DNA from: an uncultured Arsenicibacter sp.
GTDB taxonomy: Bacteria; Bacteroidota; Bacteroidia; Cytophagales; Spirosomataceae
DNA: 51,574 nucleotides
Assembly (NCBI RefSeq): GCF_945952095.1
Contig: NZ_CAMFHL010000018.1
Location: 1 to 51,574 of the forward strand
Direction of reading: 5' to 3'
A model generated the notes under the pieces. That model saw only the letters and a list, made by a program, of their open reading frames with translations. It had not been told where the DNA came from and made no database searches. A program made the translations under genes and the position numbers. Below, in pieces: positions 41,334 to 50,208 of the stretch. How positions within the stretch are numbered: the first letter of the stretch is position 1; the number at the start of each line of letters is the position of its first letter.

Positions 41334-42077
41334 TCACACATAAATCATTTTCCGCGTCATACCGCCATCGACGGTGAAGTTCTGGCCGGTAATGAAGTCA
41401 TTTTCGTCGTCGATCAGGAAAAGCACCATACGGGCAATATCATCGGCCGTACCGACGCGGCCGGCCGGATGCTGGCTGTGGTCTTCGGGACGCAGGTCTT
41501 CCTGACGGGCTTCACCCGGCTTTTTCACCGCCGAGACATCAATCCAGCCGGGGCTGATGGAGTTAACACGAATAGCAGGGCCAAGGCTCACAGCCAGCGA
41601 ATGGGTCAAGGCTACCAGACCGCCTTTCGACGCCGAATAGGCAAACGTGTCGGCCTCCGACTGAAACGCCCGCGTTGACGCCATGTTGATAATACTGCCT
41701 TCGTAACGGGCAATGTGTTCGGCGGTATATTTAGCGCACAGAAAAGCACCGGTCAGGTTCACGCCGATCACCTTATTCCAGTCGTCAAGCGTAAAATCGG
41801 CCAGCGGTTTTTCGATACCGATTCCGGCATTATTGATCAGCACGTCGATACGTCCGAAGCGGGTCAGGGTTTTCCGGACCGCGTCCTTTACTGCCTCTTC
41901 CGACGAGACATCGCAGGAAACGAAAAAGGCATTCTTAGCCGATAGTTGTCTATTTATGTCAGCAAGTGCGTCAGGGTCGGTGTCCCACACAGCGACCGCG
42001 TATCCTTTTTCCAGCAGTCTGAGGGCCGTGATCCGGCCAATTCCCTGTGCTCCTCCGGTTATGATTGCAGTTTTCAT
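41334..42077 (-). CDS. SDR family oxidoreductase
   Basis: A 247-residue classical short-chain dehydrogenase/reductase from the ATG at 42077. The cofactor motif is TGGAQGIG (residues ~8-15) with Asp in VWDTDPDAL favouring NAD(H). NNAG is present in INNAGIG, the catalytic Ser in NMASTRAFQSEAD, and the YxxxK in FAYSASKGGLVALTHSLAVS. The C-terminus has SPGWIDVSAVKKPGEARQED and TGQNFTVDGGMTRKM, the usual SDR finish. The substrate is unknown. It lies downstream of rimK on the same strand (64 nt) and could be on the same transcript. Confidence 0.88.
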   Translation of the reverse strand: MKTAIITGGAQGIGRITALRLLEKGYAVAVWDTDPDALADINRQLSAKNAFFVSCDVSSEEAVKDAVRKTLTRFGRIDVLINNAGIGIEKPLADFTLDDWNKVIGVNLTGAFLCAKYTAEHIARYEGSIINMASTRAFQSEADTFAYSASKGGLVALTHSLAVSLGPAIRVNSISPGWIDVSAVKKPGEARQEDLRPEDHSQHPAGRVGTADDIARMVLFLIDDENDFITGQNFTVDGGMTRKMIYV

Positions 42078-42140
42078 ACAGACCATAAGCCGTTTCCGCC
42101 CCCGAATGTTTCAACGGGTTAGTGAACGCAAACACACGCA

Positions 42141-43043
42141 TTAAACACCCACCGTATCGCTCTCGTCCGCCCGGATTTTTTCCTCAATGAAGGTCATAAT
42201 CTGGCTGGCCACATCACAGCCAGTGGCTTTTTCAATGCCTTCGAGCCCTGGCGACGAGTTGACCTCCATCACCAGCGGGCCACGGTCCGACATCAGCATG
42301 TCGACACCGGCCACTTTCAGACCCAGTGCCTTCGCCGCGTTGATGGCCGTCCATTCAATCTCGGGCGTCAGTTCAATAGCCCGCGCCTTGCCGCCCCGGT
42401 GCAGATTCGACCGGAATTCACCTTCGACGCCCTGCCGCTGCATGACCCCGACCACCTGCGTGCCGACCACAAACGCGCGGATGTCCGACCCTTTCGACTC
42501 ACCGATGAATTCCTGCACCAGTACGTTTTGCTTCAGCCCCGTAAACGCCTCGATGGTTGATTTAGCCGTTTTAATGGTTTCGGCCAGCACCACACCGATG
42601 CCCTGCGTACCTTCCAGCAGTTTGATCACAACCGGCGGGCCGCCTACCAGCTCAAGTAGCTGGGCCACGTCTTTCGGGTGGTTGGCCAGCACGGTTTTCG
42701 GCAGGCCGACGCCCGCCCGCGAGAGCACCTGCAGGCTCCGCAGCTTGTTGCGCGACCGGCTGATGGCCTGCGATTTGGCCGTGGTGAAGACCTTCATCAT
42801 CTCAAACTGCCGCACAATGGCGCAGCCATAGTCCGTCACCGACGCGCCGATCCGCGGAACAATGGCGTCGATTTCGTTCAGGGCTTTGCCGCCGTATAAC
42901 AGGGCAGGGCGGTCATTTTCGATCACAATCTGACATTTGAGGTAATTAATGACCTCAGTTTCATGACCGTGCTGGTGTGCGGCCTCGACCAGGCGCCGTG
43001 TTGAATACAGCGCAGGGTTAGACGATAATATTGCGATTCGCAT
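42141..43043 (-). CDS. rimK: RimK family alpha-L-glutamate ligase (ribosomal protein S6 modification)
   Basis: A 300-residue ATP-grasp ligase. The N-terminal part starts RIAILSSNPALYSTRRLVEA, the ATP-grasp core has PPVVIKLLEGTQGIGVVLAE and IGESKGSDIRAFVVG, and the metal-binding end is VDMLMSDRGPLVMEVNSSPG. RimK adds glutamates to the C-terminus of ribosomal protein S6 and can make poly-alpha-glutamate. The gene follows a RimB-type retropepsin-like protease gene by 79 nt, a pairing frequent for RimK. Confidence 0.93.
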   Translation of the reverse strand: MRIAILSSNPALYSTRRLVEAAHQHGHETEVINYLKCQIVIENDRPALLYGGKALNEIDAIVPRIGASVTDYGCAIVRQFEMMKVFTTAKSQAISRSRNKLRSLQVLSRAGVGLPKTVLANHPKDVAQLLELVGGPPVVIKLLEGTQGIGVVLAETIKTAKSTIEAFTGLKQNVLVQEFIGESKGSDIRAFVVGTQVVGVMQRQGVEGEFRSNLHRGGKARAIELTPEIEWTAINAAKALGLKVAGVDMLMSDRGPLVMEVNSSPGLEGIEKATGCDVASQIMTFIEEKIRADESDTVGV

Positions 43044-43122
43044 GAGTTCCGGAGCTTTGTTGAGTAAAGAAATGGTGTCGGGCAGCCATGTATAACGGCC
43101 GGTACCTGTGGGCCATTGTGCT

Positions 43123-43578
43123 TTACAGCTTTTTGCCTTTGGCTTGAAACGATAGATTTTTTAGAGAAACGTCAACGATGAAACGGTTGCGCAGAAGTTT
43201 CCGGCCCAGCAGTACCGGATTACGCATCCGCTCCCGGTCAGCCAGTGTAAATTCGGTCTTTATGATACGACCAAACAGAACGATTTTTGTTTTGATGACA
43301 TACCGCATTTCGGCGTGGCCAAAAGAATTGCGGACCATTTTTCTGGTAAAGTTATCCGAATAAATGCGTTTCGGCAACGGATGGCTCGGGTCAATGATAT
43401 AAAAACTCAGCCGCGTTTTTGTACCGTCCTGAATCACCTCAACCTCCTTACAGTGCAGGGCGGAGGTAAACGCTCCGGTATCCACTTTGGCGGGTACATC
43501 GCACAAACCCAGATCGGGAAAATCGACAAGATCAGTTGTCCCGATCAGCTGTTTTTCTTTCAGCTTTGACGCTTTCAT
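43123..43578 (-). CDS. Putative ATP-dependent zinc protease (RimB/retropepsin-like)
   Basis: A 151-residue protein from the ATG at 43578; the frame opens five codons earlier with GTG. The aspartic-protease-like motif AKVDTGAFTSALHC, the middle strand MVRNSFGHAEMRYVIKTKIV and the RNPVLLGRKLLRNRFIVDVS end are those of the family annotated 'putative ATP-dependent zinc protease', which has a retropepsin fold. It lies directly upstream of rimK and is likely to act in the same S6 glutamylation system. A possible alternative is independent proteolysis. Confidence 0.85.
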   Translation of the reverse strand: MKASKLKEKQLIGTTDLVDFPDLGLCDVPAKVDTGAFTSALHCKEVEVIQDGTKTRLSFYIIDPSHPLPKRIYSDNFTRKMVRNSFGHAEMRYVIKTKIVLFGRIIKTEFTLADRERMRNPVLLGRKLLRNRFIVDVSLKNLSFQAKGKKL

Positions 43579-43807
43579 TACACTTGTGGCCACCTGACAG
43601 CTAACAACACGTTAGCCCGGCCATTGTTTTCTTCTGTACGGTAACCGGATCAACAGGCCGCATGCTGCGGCAGGCGGATCAGTATTCATGTTTCAAAAGA
43701 AACGTACACATACTGCTTACCGTCTTTTTAGCTGTTAATTTTCTGTTATTTTTTCGTAAAGACAAGGCAAAGCAACGGATTAACAGCGCTTTTTGCCGCA
43801 CGCCCTG

Positions 43808-43833
43808 CCCCTCCCCTGAAATCAGGGGAGGGG
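43808..43833. repeat. REP-type palindrome, copy A
   Basis: A perfect 11-bp inverted repeat with a 4-base centre, CCCTCCCCTGAAATCAGGGG and flanking bases. Two copies of this form occur 77 nt apart. Confidence 0.8.
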
Positions 43834-43910
43834 TGTGAGCGCGATGCGTCTGATGGAAGATCTGAAATAATATTAGCCATCACGAAAACAAGAGAAAGAC
43901 GTAGCAAAAG

Positions 43911-43936
43911 CCCTTCCCCTGAAATCAGGGGAAGGG
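43911..43936. repeat. REP-type palindrome, copy B
   Basis: Near copy of the palindrome at 43808: TTCCCCTGAAATCAGGGGAA with CCC/GGG ends. It lies 16 nt beyond the holB stop codon and may serve as its terminator. Confidence 0.8.
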
Positions 43937-43951
43937 TTGGGATGGGGTACA

Positions 43952-45085
43952 TTACGTCCGGATTAACCGAGTAAACGTCAGCGACATATCCAGCACAACC
44001 ATTTTGGCACGGGCATTCCGCTCGAGGTGGTAAAGCGCTTCGTTGATGTCGGCGATGATGCGTTCGATGTGGGCGATCGTCAGGACCTTTGAGAAGTTTT
44101 TCACAAAAACCGTTTCCTCTTCCGGCAACCGCAGCAAGGATTCAGCGCCCTGCTTCCAGAGGAACAGATCACGGCACAGACGCAAGCCGTATTCCAGCAG
44201 GCCTTTCTGTTTTTCCTTGCTGTAGCCGTCGAACTGATCTGCATGTTTGACAAGTGCAATCAGGTCCTGCCGGTAGCAGGTGCGCATCCAGTCGGCGAAC
44301 CAGACGTGCCGGTCGTTGGCTTGTTCGCCTTCCCGGGCTTCGGTGCGGGCCAGCATCAGCCCGTCGGCCATGTTGCCATCGGCCAGGAAAGCCAGCTGAC
44401 GGGCACGCCCTTCGGCCAGATTCAGCTGCTGCCGCAGGTACATCGCTACCTCCTCATCGGTAAACGCCCGGACCGAAACCCGCTGCGTCCGCGACAGGAT
44501 TGTAATCAGCAGCTTATCAGACTGGTTGGTTGCCAGCAGGAACAGCGTTTGTTCCGGCGGTTCTTCGAGCACCTTCAGCAACGCGTTGGCCGAAGCCGCG
44601 TTCATGAACTCCGGCAGCCAGATCACCATGATCTTGTAACGGCCTTCGTAGGATTTCAGCGAGAGTTTCTGGAGAATGTTCCGCGCCTCCTCGACCGAGA
44701 TATTGCCCTGCTTGTTGTCGGCGCCGAGCGAATCGAGCCAGTCGGGCAGGGTTTTGAACGGCGAATCCAGCAGGAACTTCCGCCAGTCGGCCAGGAAGGC
44801 TTCGCTGGTTTTTCCTTTGCCCGCCAGATTGGCCACCGGAAAAACGAAATGCAGGTCAGGATGGACCAGCTTGTTCATTTTGACGCAGGAGGCACACCGC
44901 CCGCAGGCATCATCCGGCTGCTGGTCTTCGCAGTTTACGTAGGTTGCCAGCGCCAGTGCTAACGCCAGATTGGCACTCCCCGCCTGCCCGTCAAACAACA
45001 GTGCGTGGGCAAGGTGATTGCTCTGAACAGCCCGCAGCAATGTTTGTTTGGTCTCATCGTGACCGATAATATCAGAAAAAAGCAT
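43952..45085 (-). CDS. holB: DNA polymerase III delta' subunit
   Basis: A 377-residue clamp-loader subunit from the ATG at 45085. The N-terminal AAA+ module begins LFSDIIGHDETKQTLLRAV. The P-loop region reads LLFDGQAGSANLALALALAT, lacking the GKT/S of a working Walker A, as usual for delta'. The zinc-binding cysteines lie in CEDQQPDDACGRCASCVK. Conserved sites also include SVEEARNILQKLSLKSYEG and ANALLKVLEEPPEQTLFLLA with the SRT motif in ILSRTQRVSVR. The gene starts 2 nt after the GlmU-like gene stop on the same strand. Confidence 0.92.
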   Translation of the reverse strand: MLFSDIIGHDETKQTLLRAVQSNHLAHALLFDGQAGSANLALALALATYVNCEDQQPDDACGRCASCVKMNKLVHPDLHFVFPVANLAGKGKTSEAFLADWRKFLLDSPFKTLPDWLDSLGADNKQGNISVEEARNILQKLSLKSYEGRYKIMVIWLPEFMNAASANALLKVLEEPPEQTLFLLATNQSDKLLITILSRTQRVSVRAFTDEEVAMYLRQQLNLAEGRARQLAFLADGNMADGLMLARTEAREGEQANDRHVWFADWMRTCYRQDLIALVKHADQFDGYSKEKQKGLLEYGLRLCRDLFLWKQGAESLLRLPEEETVFVKNFSKVLTIAHIERIIADINEALYHLERNARAKMVVLDMSLTFTRLIRT

Positions 45086-45087
45086 AA

Positions 45088-46281
45088 TCAAGACGGCGCA
45101 ATGTCCGGTCTGGTTTTGTCAAAAATGGCCCGCAACACCTGTTCTTCTACCTCTCCCAATACCAGATTCCGGCGCTTGCAGGCCTCTCCGGCTACGTGCA
45201 GCGCCTTCTCCAGGCGATATTCGACAATACCGTCAGCGGCTCCGCCCCACGAAAAGGACGGAATATGTTTTGGCTGAAATCCGCCCCCGAATACGTTGAC
45301 GCTCACACCAACCACCGTACCGGTATTGAACATGGTGCTGATGCCGGCGCGGGTAAAATCGCCCATCATCAGCCCACAGAACATCCGGCCGCTGTCTTCG
45401 AGTTTCCCCGTAGCGTAACTATATAACTTTACGTTGCCGTAATCATTTTTCAGGTTTGAGTTATTCGTATCAGCCCCCAGGTTGCACCATTCACCGATAA
45501 CCGAATCCCCCAGATAGCCATCGTGCTGCTTGGCGCTGTAGGCAAATAAGATGGTGTTACCTACCTCACCACCAACTTTACAGTTAGGCCCGACCGACGT
45601 ATTAGCCCGCATTTTGGACGTCCACTGCACAATCGAATTTTCACCCAGTGCAAATGGCCCGATCACAACCGACCCTTCGTTGATCCGGGCGTCACGGCCA
45701 ATATAAATCGGACCGTTTTCGGCATTCAGAATGGAAGCCCGTATGACCGCACCTTCTTCGATAAAGATATTTTCGGCACCGTAGCAGTGCGTAAACGGAT
45801 CGGTAATGGGCTGTGATTGCCGGCCGGCGGTCAGGAACGCAAAATCGGCCCGGATCTGACCGCCGTTATGCTCCAGAAACGAGGGCAGTCCTGTCAGCAT
45901 CTCAACCGTGCCGGCTGCTACTACCGCATCGTCACCGGCCACCGGCTGCTCACGGAAAACCTCCGTTGTCCGGATCGCCAGCAACTGCCCGTCGTCGCTT
46001 ACCAGTGACTGACCCACAGCCAGTTGCTGTATGACTTCAGCCAGTGCATCGGTCGCCAGCAGCGCCCCGTTGACATACAGGTTATCCGTTCCGGCAACCT
46101 GCGGAAAAGCCGTCCGCAGGTAATCCTGCGTCAGATAAGACGACACTGTTCCGAGCCGTTTTTCCCATTTCTCCGCGATGGTCAGAATGCCCACACGGCA
46201 TTTGGCTACCGGACGGGTAAACGTGAAAGGCAGTAAGGCGGTGCGGATCGTCGGATCGTCAAATAAGATTAGGTTGGTCAT
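45088..46281 (-). CDS. GlmU-family sugar nucleotidyltransferase-like protein
   Basis: A 397-residue protein from the ATG at 46281 (TNLILFDDPTIRTALLPFTF). The N-terminal half resembles the nucleotidyltransferase fold but lacks the canonical GxGTRM loop. The C-terminal half is a left-handed beta-helix with hexapeptide repeats (IFIEEGAVIRASILNAENG, then IGRDARINEGSVVIGPFALG, then NCKVGGEVGNTILFAYSAKQ), the acyltransferase part of GlmU-like proteins. Such proteins are annotated as 'putative sugar nucleotidyl transferase' in Bacteroidota; the missing loop suggests that the first activity differs. It is transcribed with holB. Confidence 0.85.
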   Translation of the reverse strand: MTNLILFDDPTIRTALLPFTFTRPVAKCRVGILTIAEKWEKRLGTVSSYLTQDYLRTAFPQVAGTDNLYVNGALLATDALAEVIQQLAVGQSLVSDDGQLLAIRTTEVFREQPVAGDDAVVAAGTVEMLTGLPSFLEHNGGQIRADFAFLTAGRQSQPITDPFTHCYGAENIFIEEGAVIRASILNAENGPIYIGRDARINEGSVVIGPFALGENSIVQWTSKMRANTSVGPNCKVGGEVGNTILFAYSAKQHDGYLGDSVIGEWCNLGADTNNSNLKNDYGNVKLYSYATGKLEDSGRMFCGLMMGDFTRAGISTMFNTGTVVGVSVNVFGGGFQPKHIPSFSWGGAADGIVEYRLEKALHVAGEACKRRNLVLGEVEEQVLRAIFDKTRPDIAPS

Positions 46282-46426
46282 GCAGATCGTAAAAAGTCCC
46301 GCGCAAATATCCGGTTTACGACGCAAAGGCAAAACCGGCAACGTAATTATTCAGCATAAGTGCCAACGATTTCTTCGACAATTAACATCTTTGTTAATCA
46401 ATCGTCAGAAACCATTGACACCCGAT

Positions 46427-47461
46427 ATGATAAAACTTAGTTTCCACCGTTACGATCTCCGGTTAAAGCATACATTCACCATTGCGCACGACAGCCGCGA
46501 TGTGCAGCCGTCGCTGATTGTTGAGCTGGCGTATACCCTGCCCGACGGGCGGGTGATCTGTGGCTTCGGTGAGGCAACGTCTAATAAATACTACGGCATT
46601 ACGCTCGACAGCATGATTGCTGACCTGTCGGCGATCCGGCCCCTGATTGAGTCAGCCCAATGGCAGAGCGCCGAAGAGTTGTGGGCGCTGGCGCACCCGC
46701 AGCTGCAACAGAACCCGTTTGCCCAGTGTGCGCTGGATGAAGCCGCCCACGATCTGATGGCGAAACGGGCCGGGCAACCGCTTTACGCCTATTGGGGGCT
46801 GGATGCATCGAATATTCCGCTGACGAACTATACCATTGGTATCGACACGGTGGAGAAAATGGTGGCTAAGATGCAGGAATTGCCGTGGCCGCTGTATAAA
46901 ATCAAGCTCGGCACCAGCGACGATCTGGCCATTGTCCGCGAACTGCGCCGGCATACCGATGCCACGTTCCGCGTTGATGCCAACTGCGCCTGGACGGCCG
47001 CGCAAACCATTGCCTACGCCCCTGAATTGCAGCAGCTCGGCGTTGAGTTTATCGAACAACCCCTGAAAGCCGGTGATTGGGAGGGCCAGCAACAGGTGTT
47101 TGCCCATAGTGTGCTGCCGGTTATTGCCGATGAAAGCTGCATTGTGGAAAACGATGTGGATAAGTGTATAAACTACTTCCACGGTATCAACATCAAGCTC
47201 ACCAAATGCGGTGGCCTGACACCGGCCCGCCGGATGATTGAAAACGCGCGGGCCAATAACCTGCGGGTGATGGTGGGTTGTATGAACGAAACCAGCGTCG
47301 GGATTTCGGCCATCGGTCAGCTGCTACCCCTGCTCGATTATGTTGACATGGACGGTACCCTGCTGATTACCAACGATCCGGCGTCGGGGGTAACGTTTGA
47401 TTACGGCCGGGTAATCTATGCCGCCGAAAACGGTACGGGTGCTCAACTGCTTTCGGTATAA
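46427..47461 (+). CDS. L-Ala-D/L-Glu epimerase (dipeptide epimerase, enolase superfamily)
   Basis: A 344-residue protein from the ATG at 46427. It has the muconate-lactonising-type catalytic set: Lys in YKIKLGTSDDLA, the metal ligands Asp in RVDANCAW, Glu in EFIEQPL, Asp in IADESC, and the second Lys in INIKLTKCGG. The length and motifs fit the dipeptide epimerase group (YcjG/YkfB), which converts L-Ala-D-Glu to L-Ala-L-Glu during recycling of cell-wall peptides. It is the first gene of a plus-strand cluster with wall-related enzymes. Confidence 0.88.
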   Translation: MIKLSFHRYDLRLKHTFTIAHDSRDVQPSLIVELAYTLPDGRVICGFGEATSNKYYGITLDSMIADLSAIRPLIESAQWQSAEELWALAHPQLQQNPFAQCALDEAAHDLMAKRAGQPLYAYWGLDASNIPLTNYTIGIDTVEKMVAKMQELPWPLYKIKLGTSDDLAIVRELRRHTDATFRVDANCAWTAAQTIAYAPELQQLGVEFIEQPLKAGDWEGQQQVFAHSVLPVIADESCIVENDVDKCINYFHGINIKLTKCGGLTPARRMIENARANNLRVMVGCMNETSVGISAIGQLLPLLDYVDMDGTLLITNDPASGVTFDYGRVIYAAENGTGAQLLSV

Positions 47462-47464
47462 CGG

Positions 47465-48601
47465 ATGGAACAAGCCTTTCATACCATCGACCACCTGCCC
47501 GACCGCTTTATAACGCTCGACGGGCAGCCCTATCTTTTTTTCAGCGGTACGGCTTATCTGGGCCTTCCCCAACATCCGTCGTTCCGGCAACTGATGACGG
47601 CGGCAATGGCCCGCTACGGGACAGTTTTCGGCAGTTCGCGGAACGGCAACCTGCGGCTGGCCATTTACGAACCTGCCGAGGCGCAACTGGCGGCCTTCGC
47701 CGGTGCCCCGGCAGCGCTGACCCTTTCGTCGGGCATGATGGCGGGACAGGCTGTGATTAACTGGCTGAAACTCCCCTCGGCATGGGCGGATGTAAGCAGT
47801 CCGGTTACGTTTATATATGCCCCGCATACGCACCCCGCGCTCTGGCACGAGGCAACAGTATCGTTACCCGCCTGTTCGTTCAGCGACTGGGTGACGGGGT
47901 TGCCCGCGTTACTGGCGCAGGGCGACGGACCGGTGGTGATTCTGGTTAACTCCCTGGATGCCGTCCGGTCAGAGGCTTATTTCTTCGACTGGATGGCCAG
48001 TCTGCCGACAAACCGGCCGATTACGGTAGTAGTCGACGACTCGCACGGACTGGGGGTACTGGGCCACGAGCGGCGGGGCATCTGGCAGCACCTGCCGAAA
48101 CCGGCGGGCGTACGGGTGGTGGTCACGGCATCGCTGGCCAAAGCGATGGGATTGCCCGGCGGCGTTGTCCTGGCCGGCGCGGAGCCTGTTGCGTCACTCC
48201 GGCACACGGCGTTTTTCGGCGGCTGCTCCCCCATTCCGCCCGCTTACCTGAATGCCTATATCGAAGCCGGTACGCTCTACCAGCAGGCACACGACAAACT
48301 GGGCCGGCTGATTCAGTTGGCCGAAACCTGGCTGTTGCCGACCGGTTTATTTAAACAAGCACCGGACTACCCTGTTTTCTACACAGACAATGATGCACTG
48401 TATCCGTTTTTACTGAAGCAGGGAATTTGTATTTACTCGTTTGCCTATCCAACCGCTGCCGATAAAGCCAACACGCGCATAGTCATCAGCGCGTTTCATG
48501 AGCCCGAAGACATTGACCGGCTAGGCGAAGCCGTCCGGCGTTACCGCGCGGAATTACCCACTGAGCAGGTGATTTCCGAAATAGTTGCCGACAGATCCTG
48601 A
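47465..48601 (+). CDS. PLP-dependent alpha-oxoamine synthase-like (BioF-type) enzyme
   Basis: A 378-residue fold-type I PLP enzyme. Visible sites: the FFSGTAYLGLPQHPS N-terminus, GSSRNGNLRLAIYEPAEAQL, the aspartate in VDDSHGLGVLGHERRG that binds PLP N1, and the Schiff-base lysine in VTASLAKAMGLPGG. These are the marks of the 8-amino-7-oxononanoate synthase/KBL family. The sequence is shorter in the substrate region than BioF, so the reaction may differ (amino-acid aldolase or lyase). It starts 3 nt after the dipeptide epimerase and could process the released amino acids. Confidence 0.78.
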   Translation: MEQAFHTIDHLPDRFITLDGQPYLFFSGTAYLGLPQHPSFRQLMTAAMARYGTVFGSSRNGNLRLAIYEPAEAQLAAFAGAPAALTLSSGMMAGQAVINWLKLPSAWADVSSPVTFIYAPHTHPALWHEATVSLPACSFSDWVTGLPALLAQGDGPVVILVNSLDAVRSEAYFFDWMASLPTNRPITVVVDDSHGLGVLGHERRGIWQHLPKPAGVRVVVTASLAKAMGLPGGVVLAGAEPVASLRHTAFFGGCSPIPPAYLNAYIEAGTLYQQAHDKLGRLIQLAETWLLPTGLFKQAPDYPVFYTDNDALYPFLLKQGICIYSFAYPTAADKANTRIVISAFHEPEDIDRLGEAVRRYRAELPTEQVISEIVADRS

Positions 48602-48864
48602 AGCGTCAGCGTATAATAGGCATGCTCGTACGCAAACTCAAAAACATTGGGCTCATCAGGGTGGCGGAACAAATTTATCCGGGTCTGAATTCGTTTTCCA
48701 TGCAGAAAGGCTGAGCTGATATAAAATCCGCATTCGCAGGGCTTCCGGTTCAGGTTCCGGCTGATGATCAGTTTGAGCGGATAAGACCGGGACATAAGGT
48801 GTATGTACAGGTCGCTGCGTTGAATAACGGTAAACGAAGCGGCTAAGCAGGTCGATGTCAGCAT
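48541..48864 (-). CDS. Possible small hypothetical protein, convergent overlap
   Basis: A 107-residue frame with ATG start and protein-like content (LKLIISRNLNRKPCECGFYI, then RINLFRHPDEPNVFEFAYEH). It fills most of the 340-bp gap between the AOS-type gene and the serine hydrolase, and overlaps the 3' end of the former by 61 bp on the opposite strand. It has no signal, known motif or clear start signal. It may be real or chance; without it the region 48602-48942 holds only the promoter of the serine hydrolase. Confidence 0.4.
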   Translation of the reverse strand: MLTSTCLAASFTVIQRSDLYIHLMSRSYPLKLIISRNLNRKPCECGFYISSAFLHGKRIQTRINLFRHPDEPNVFEFAYEHAYYTLTLQDLSATISEITCSVGNSAR

Positions 48865-48942
48865 GAAGAGAAAGCGTCAGACAGGTAGTATAAACGTTCT
48901 ATTCTGTACGACTATGTTTTTTACCAAAAAGTAACAGATCCT

Positions 48943-50208
48943 ATGCAATCATTCATAAAAGTTCTTTCCGCTATCTTATTCGCCGGTCTTTTTCCGATTG
49001 TAGCGGCGGCGCAGAAGACCGATAAGCTACTGAGCGATCTGTTACGTAAAAATCCGGAACTGTTCGGCCCGATCCTGCAGGACCCCGCAAAGTACGATGT
49101 GCAGATCATTTATACCCAGATCAACCGTGACCCGCAGAACCGGCCCGTTTTCCGTAGTTACTACTATCGGTATGACCGCAAACGCTATGTCTATCCGGCC
49201 AGTACGGTAAAATTTCCCGCCGTTCTGTTATCTCTGGAAAAAATAAACGAGCTGAAAGCCAAATACCCCGCCCTGACGGCCAATACCCCGATGCTGACGG
49301 ATTCTGCCTATGCCCGTCAGACGGCTACGGCCAAAGATCCGTCGTCGGCCAGCGGACTGCCGTCGGTGGCGCATTACGCCAAAAAGATATTTCTGGTTAG
49401 CAGTAACGACGCCTTCAACCGGCTCTACGAATTTATCGGGCAGTGCGATTTCAATACGAAGCTGCAACAGAAAGGGTACCGCGATACGCGCATGCTGCAC
49501 CGGTTGTCGGTGTCGATGACGGCTGACCAGAACCGGCATACCAACCCGGTCCGGTTTGTGGAAAACGGGCAGACCATCTACGCCCAACCGGCACAGGTTT
49601 GCGCCGAATCATTTACACCTGACAGCAGCATCCGGCGGGGCGCCGGGTTTATGCGGAATGACTCGCTGATCCGGCAGCCCTTCGATTTTACCGAAAAGAA
49701 CGCCTTCGCCCTCGGCGATCAGCAGGAAATGCTCCGGGCAGTTATGTTTCCTGAAGCTGTGCCGGCCAAACGCCGGTTCAACCTGACAACCGACGACTAC
49801 CGGTTTCTGTACCAGTATATGTCGCAGTTACCGCGCGAGACCACTTACCCGAATTATGGGGCGGATACCAGCCTGCACGACAGCTCGGGCAAGTTTTTTA
49901 TGTTCGGCGATAACAAGGGAAAGATTCCGCAGAATATCCGGATTTTCAATAAAATCGGCGGGGCATACGGTTACCTGCTCGACAATGCCTACATCGTCGA
50001 TTTTGACAAAGGCGTTGAATTTATGCTGTCGGCAGTTATTTATTGTAACTCAGATGGTATCTTTAATGACGATAAATACGACTACAATACCATCGGCTAT
50101 CCGTTTCTGGCCAACCTGGGCCGCGTTGTGTACGACTATGATGTCAAACGCAAACGCCCCGAACGGCCCGACCTTCGGAAGTTTATGGTGACGTACGATA
50201 AGCAGTAG
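48943..50208 (+). CDS. Secreted serine hydrolase, class A beta-lactamase-like
   Basis: A 421-residue protein with a signal peptide (QSFIKVLSAILFAGLFPIVAA). It has the class A/penicillin-binding fold motifs: SxxK in YPASTVKFP, SxN in VSSNDAFNRL and KxG in NKIGGAYGYL. The long insertions make it larger than a true class A beta-lactamase, so it is more likely a peptidase or esterase acting on wall fragments. The stop codon is followed directly by one end of a flanking direct repeat (see 50193-50355). It belongs to the recycling cluster. Confidence 0.85.
   Translation: MQSFIKVLSAILFAGLFPIVAAAQKTDKLLSDLLRKNPELFGPILQDPAKYDVQIIYTQINRDPQNRPVFRSYYYRYDRKRYVYPASTVKFPAVLLSLEKINELKAKYPALTANTPMLTDSAYARQTATAKDPSSASGLPSVAHYAKKIFLVSSNDAFNRLYEFIGQCDFNTKLQQKGYRDTRMLHRLSVSMTADQNRHTNPVRFVENGQTIYAQPAQVCAESFTPDSSIRRGAGFMRNDSLIRQPFDFTEKNAFALGDQQEMLRAVMFPEAVPAKRRFNLTTDDYRFLYQYMSQLPRETTYPNYGADTSLHDSSGKFFMFGDNKGKIPQNIRIFNKIGGAYGYLLDNAYIVDFDKGVEFMLSAVIYCNSDGIFNDDKYDYNTIGYPFLANLGRVVYDYDVKRKRPERPDLRKFMVTYDKQ

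Larger units (their letters stand above)
43579..43951. other. Intergenic region with two palindromic repeats
   Basis: About 370 bp between the retropepsin-like gene and holB. A 68-codon minus-strand frame covers part of it but is made largely of the repeats, so I call the region non-coding. It holds two copies of a REP-type palindrome and an AT-rich stretch (43690-43760) that may carry the promoter of the zinc-protease/rimK unit. Confidence 0.65.

Noticed and set aside
43746..43952. 68-codon minus-strand frame after holB
   Set aside because: Made mostly from the two REP-type palindromes and the AT-rich stretch between them.
43952..45085. Degenerate P-loop in holB as a sign of gene decay
   Set aside because: Loss of the Walker A GKT is common in delta' subunits; the remaining motifs and the zinc cysteines are intact.
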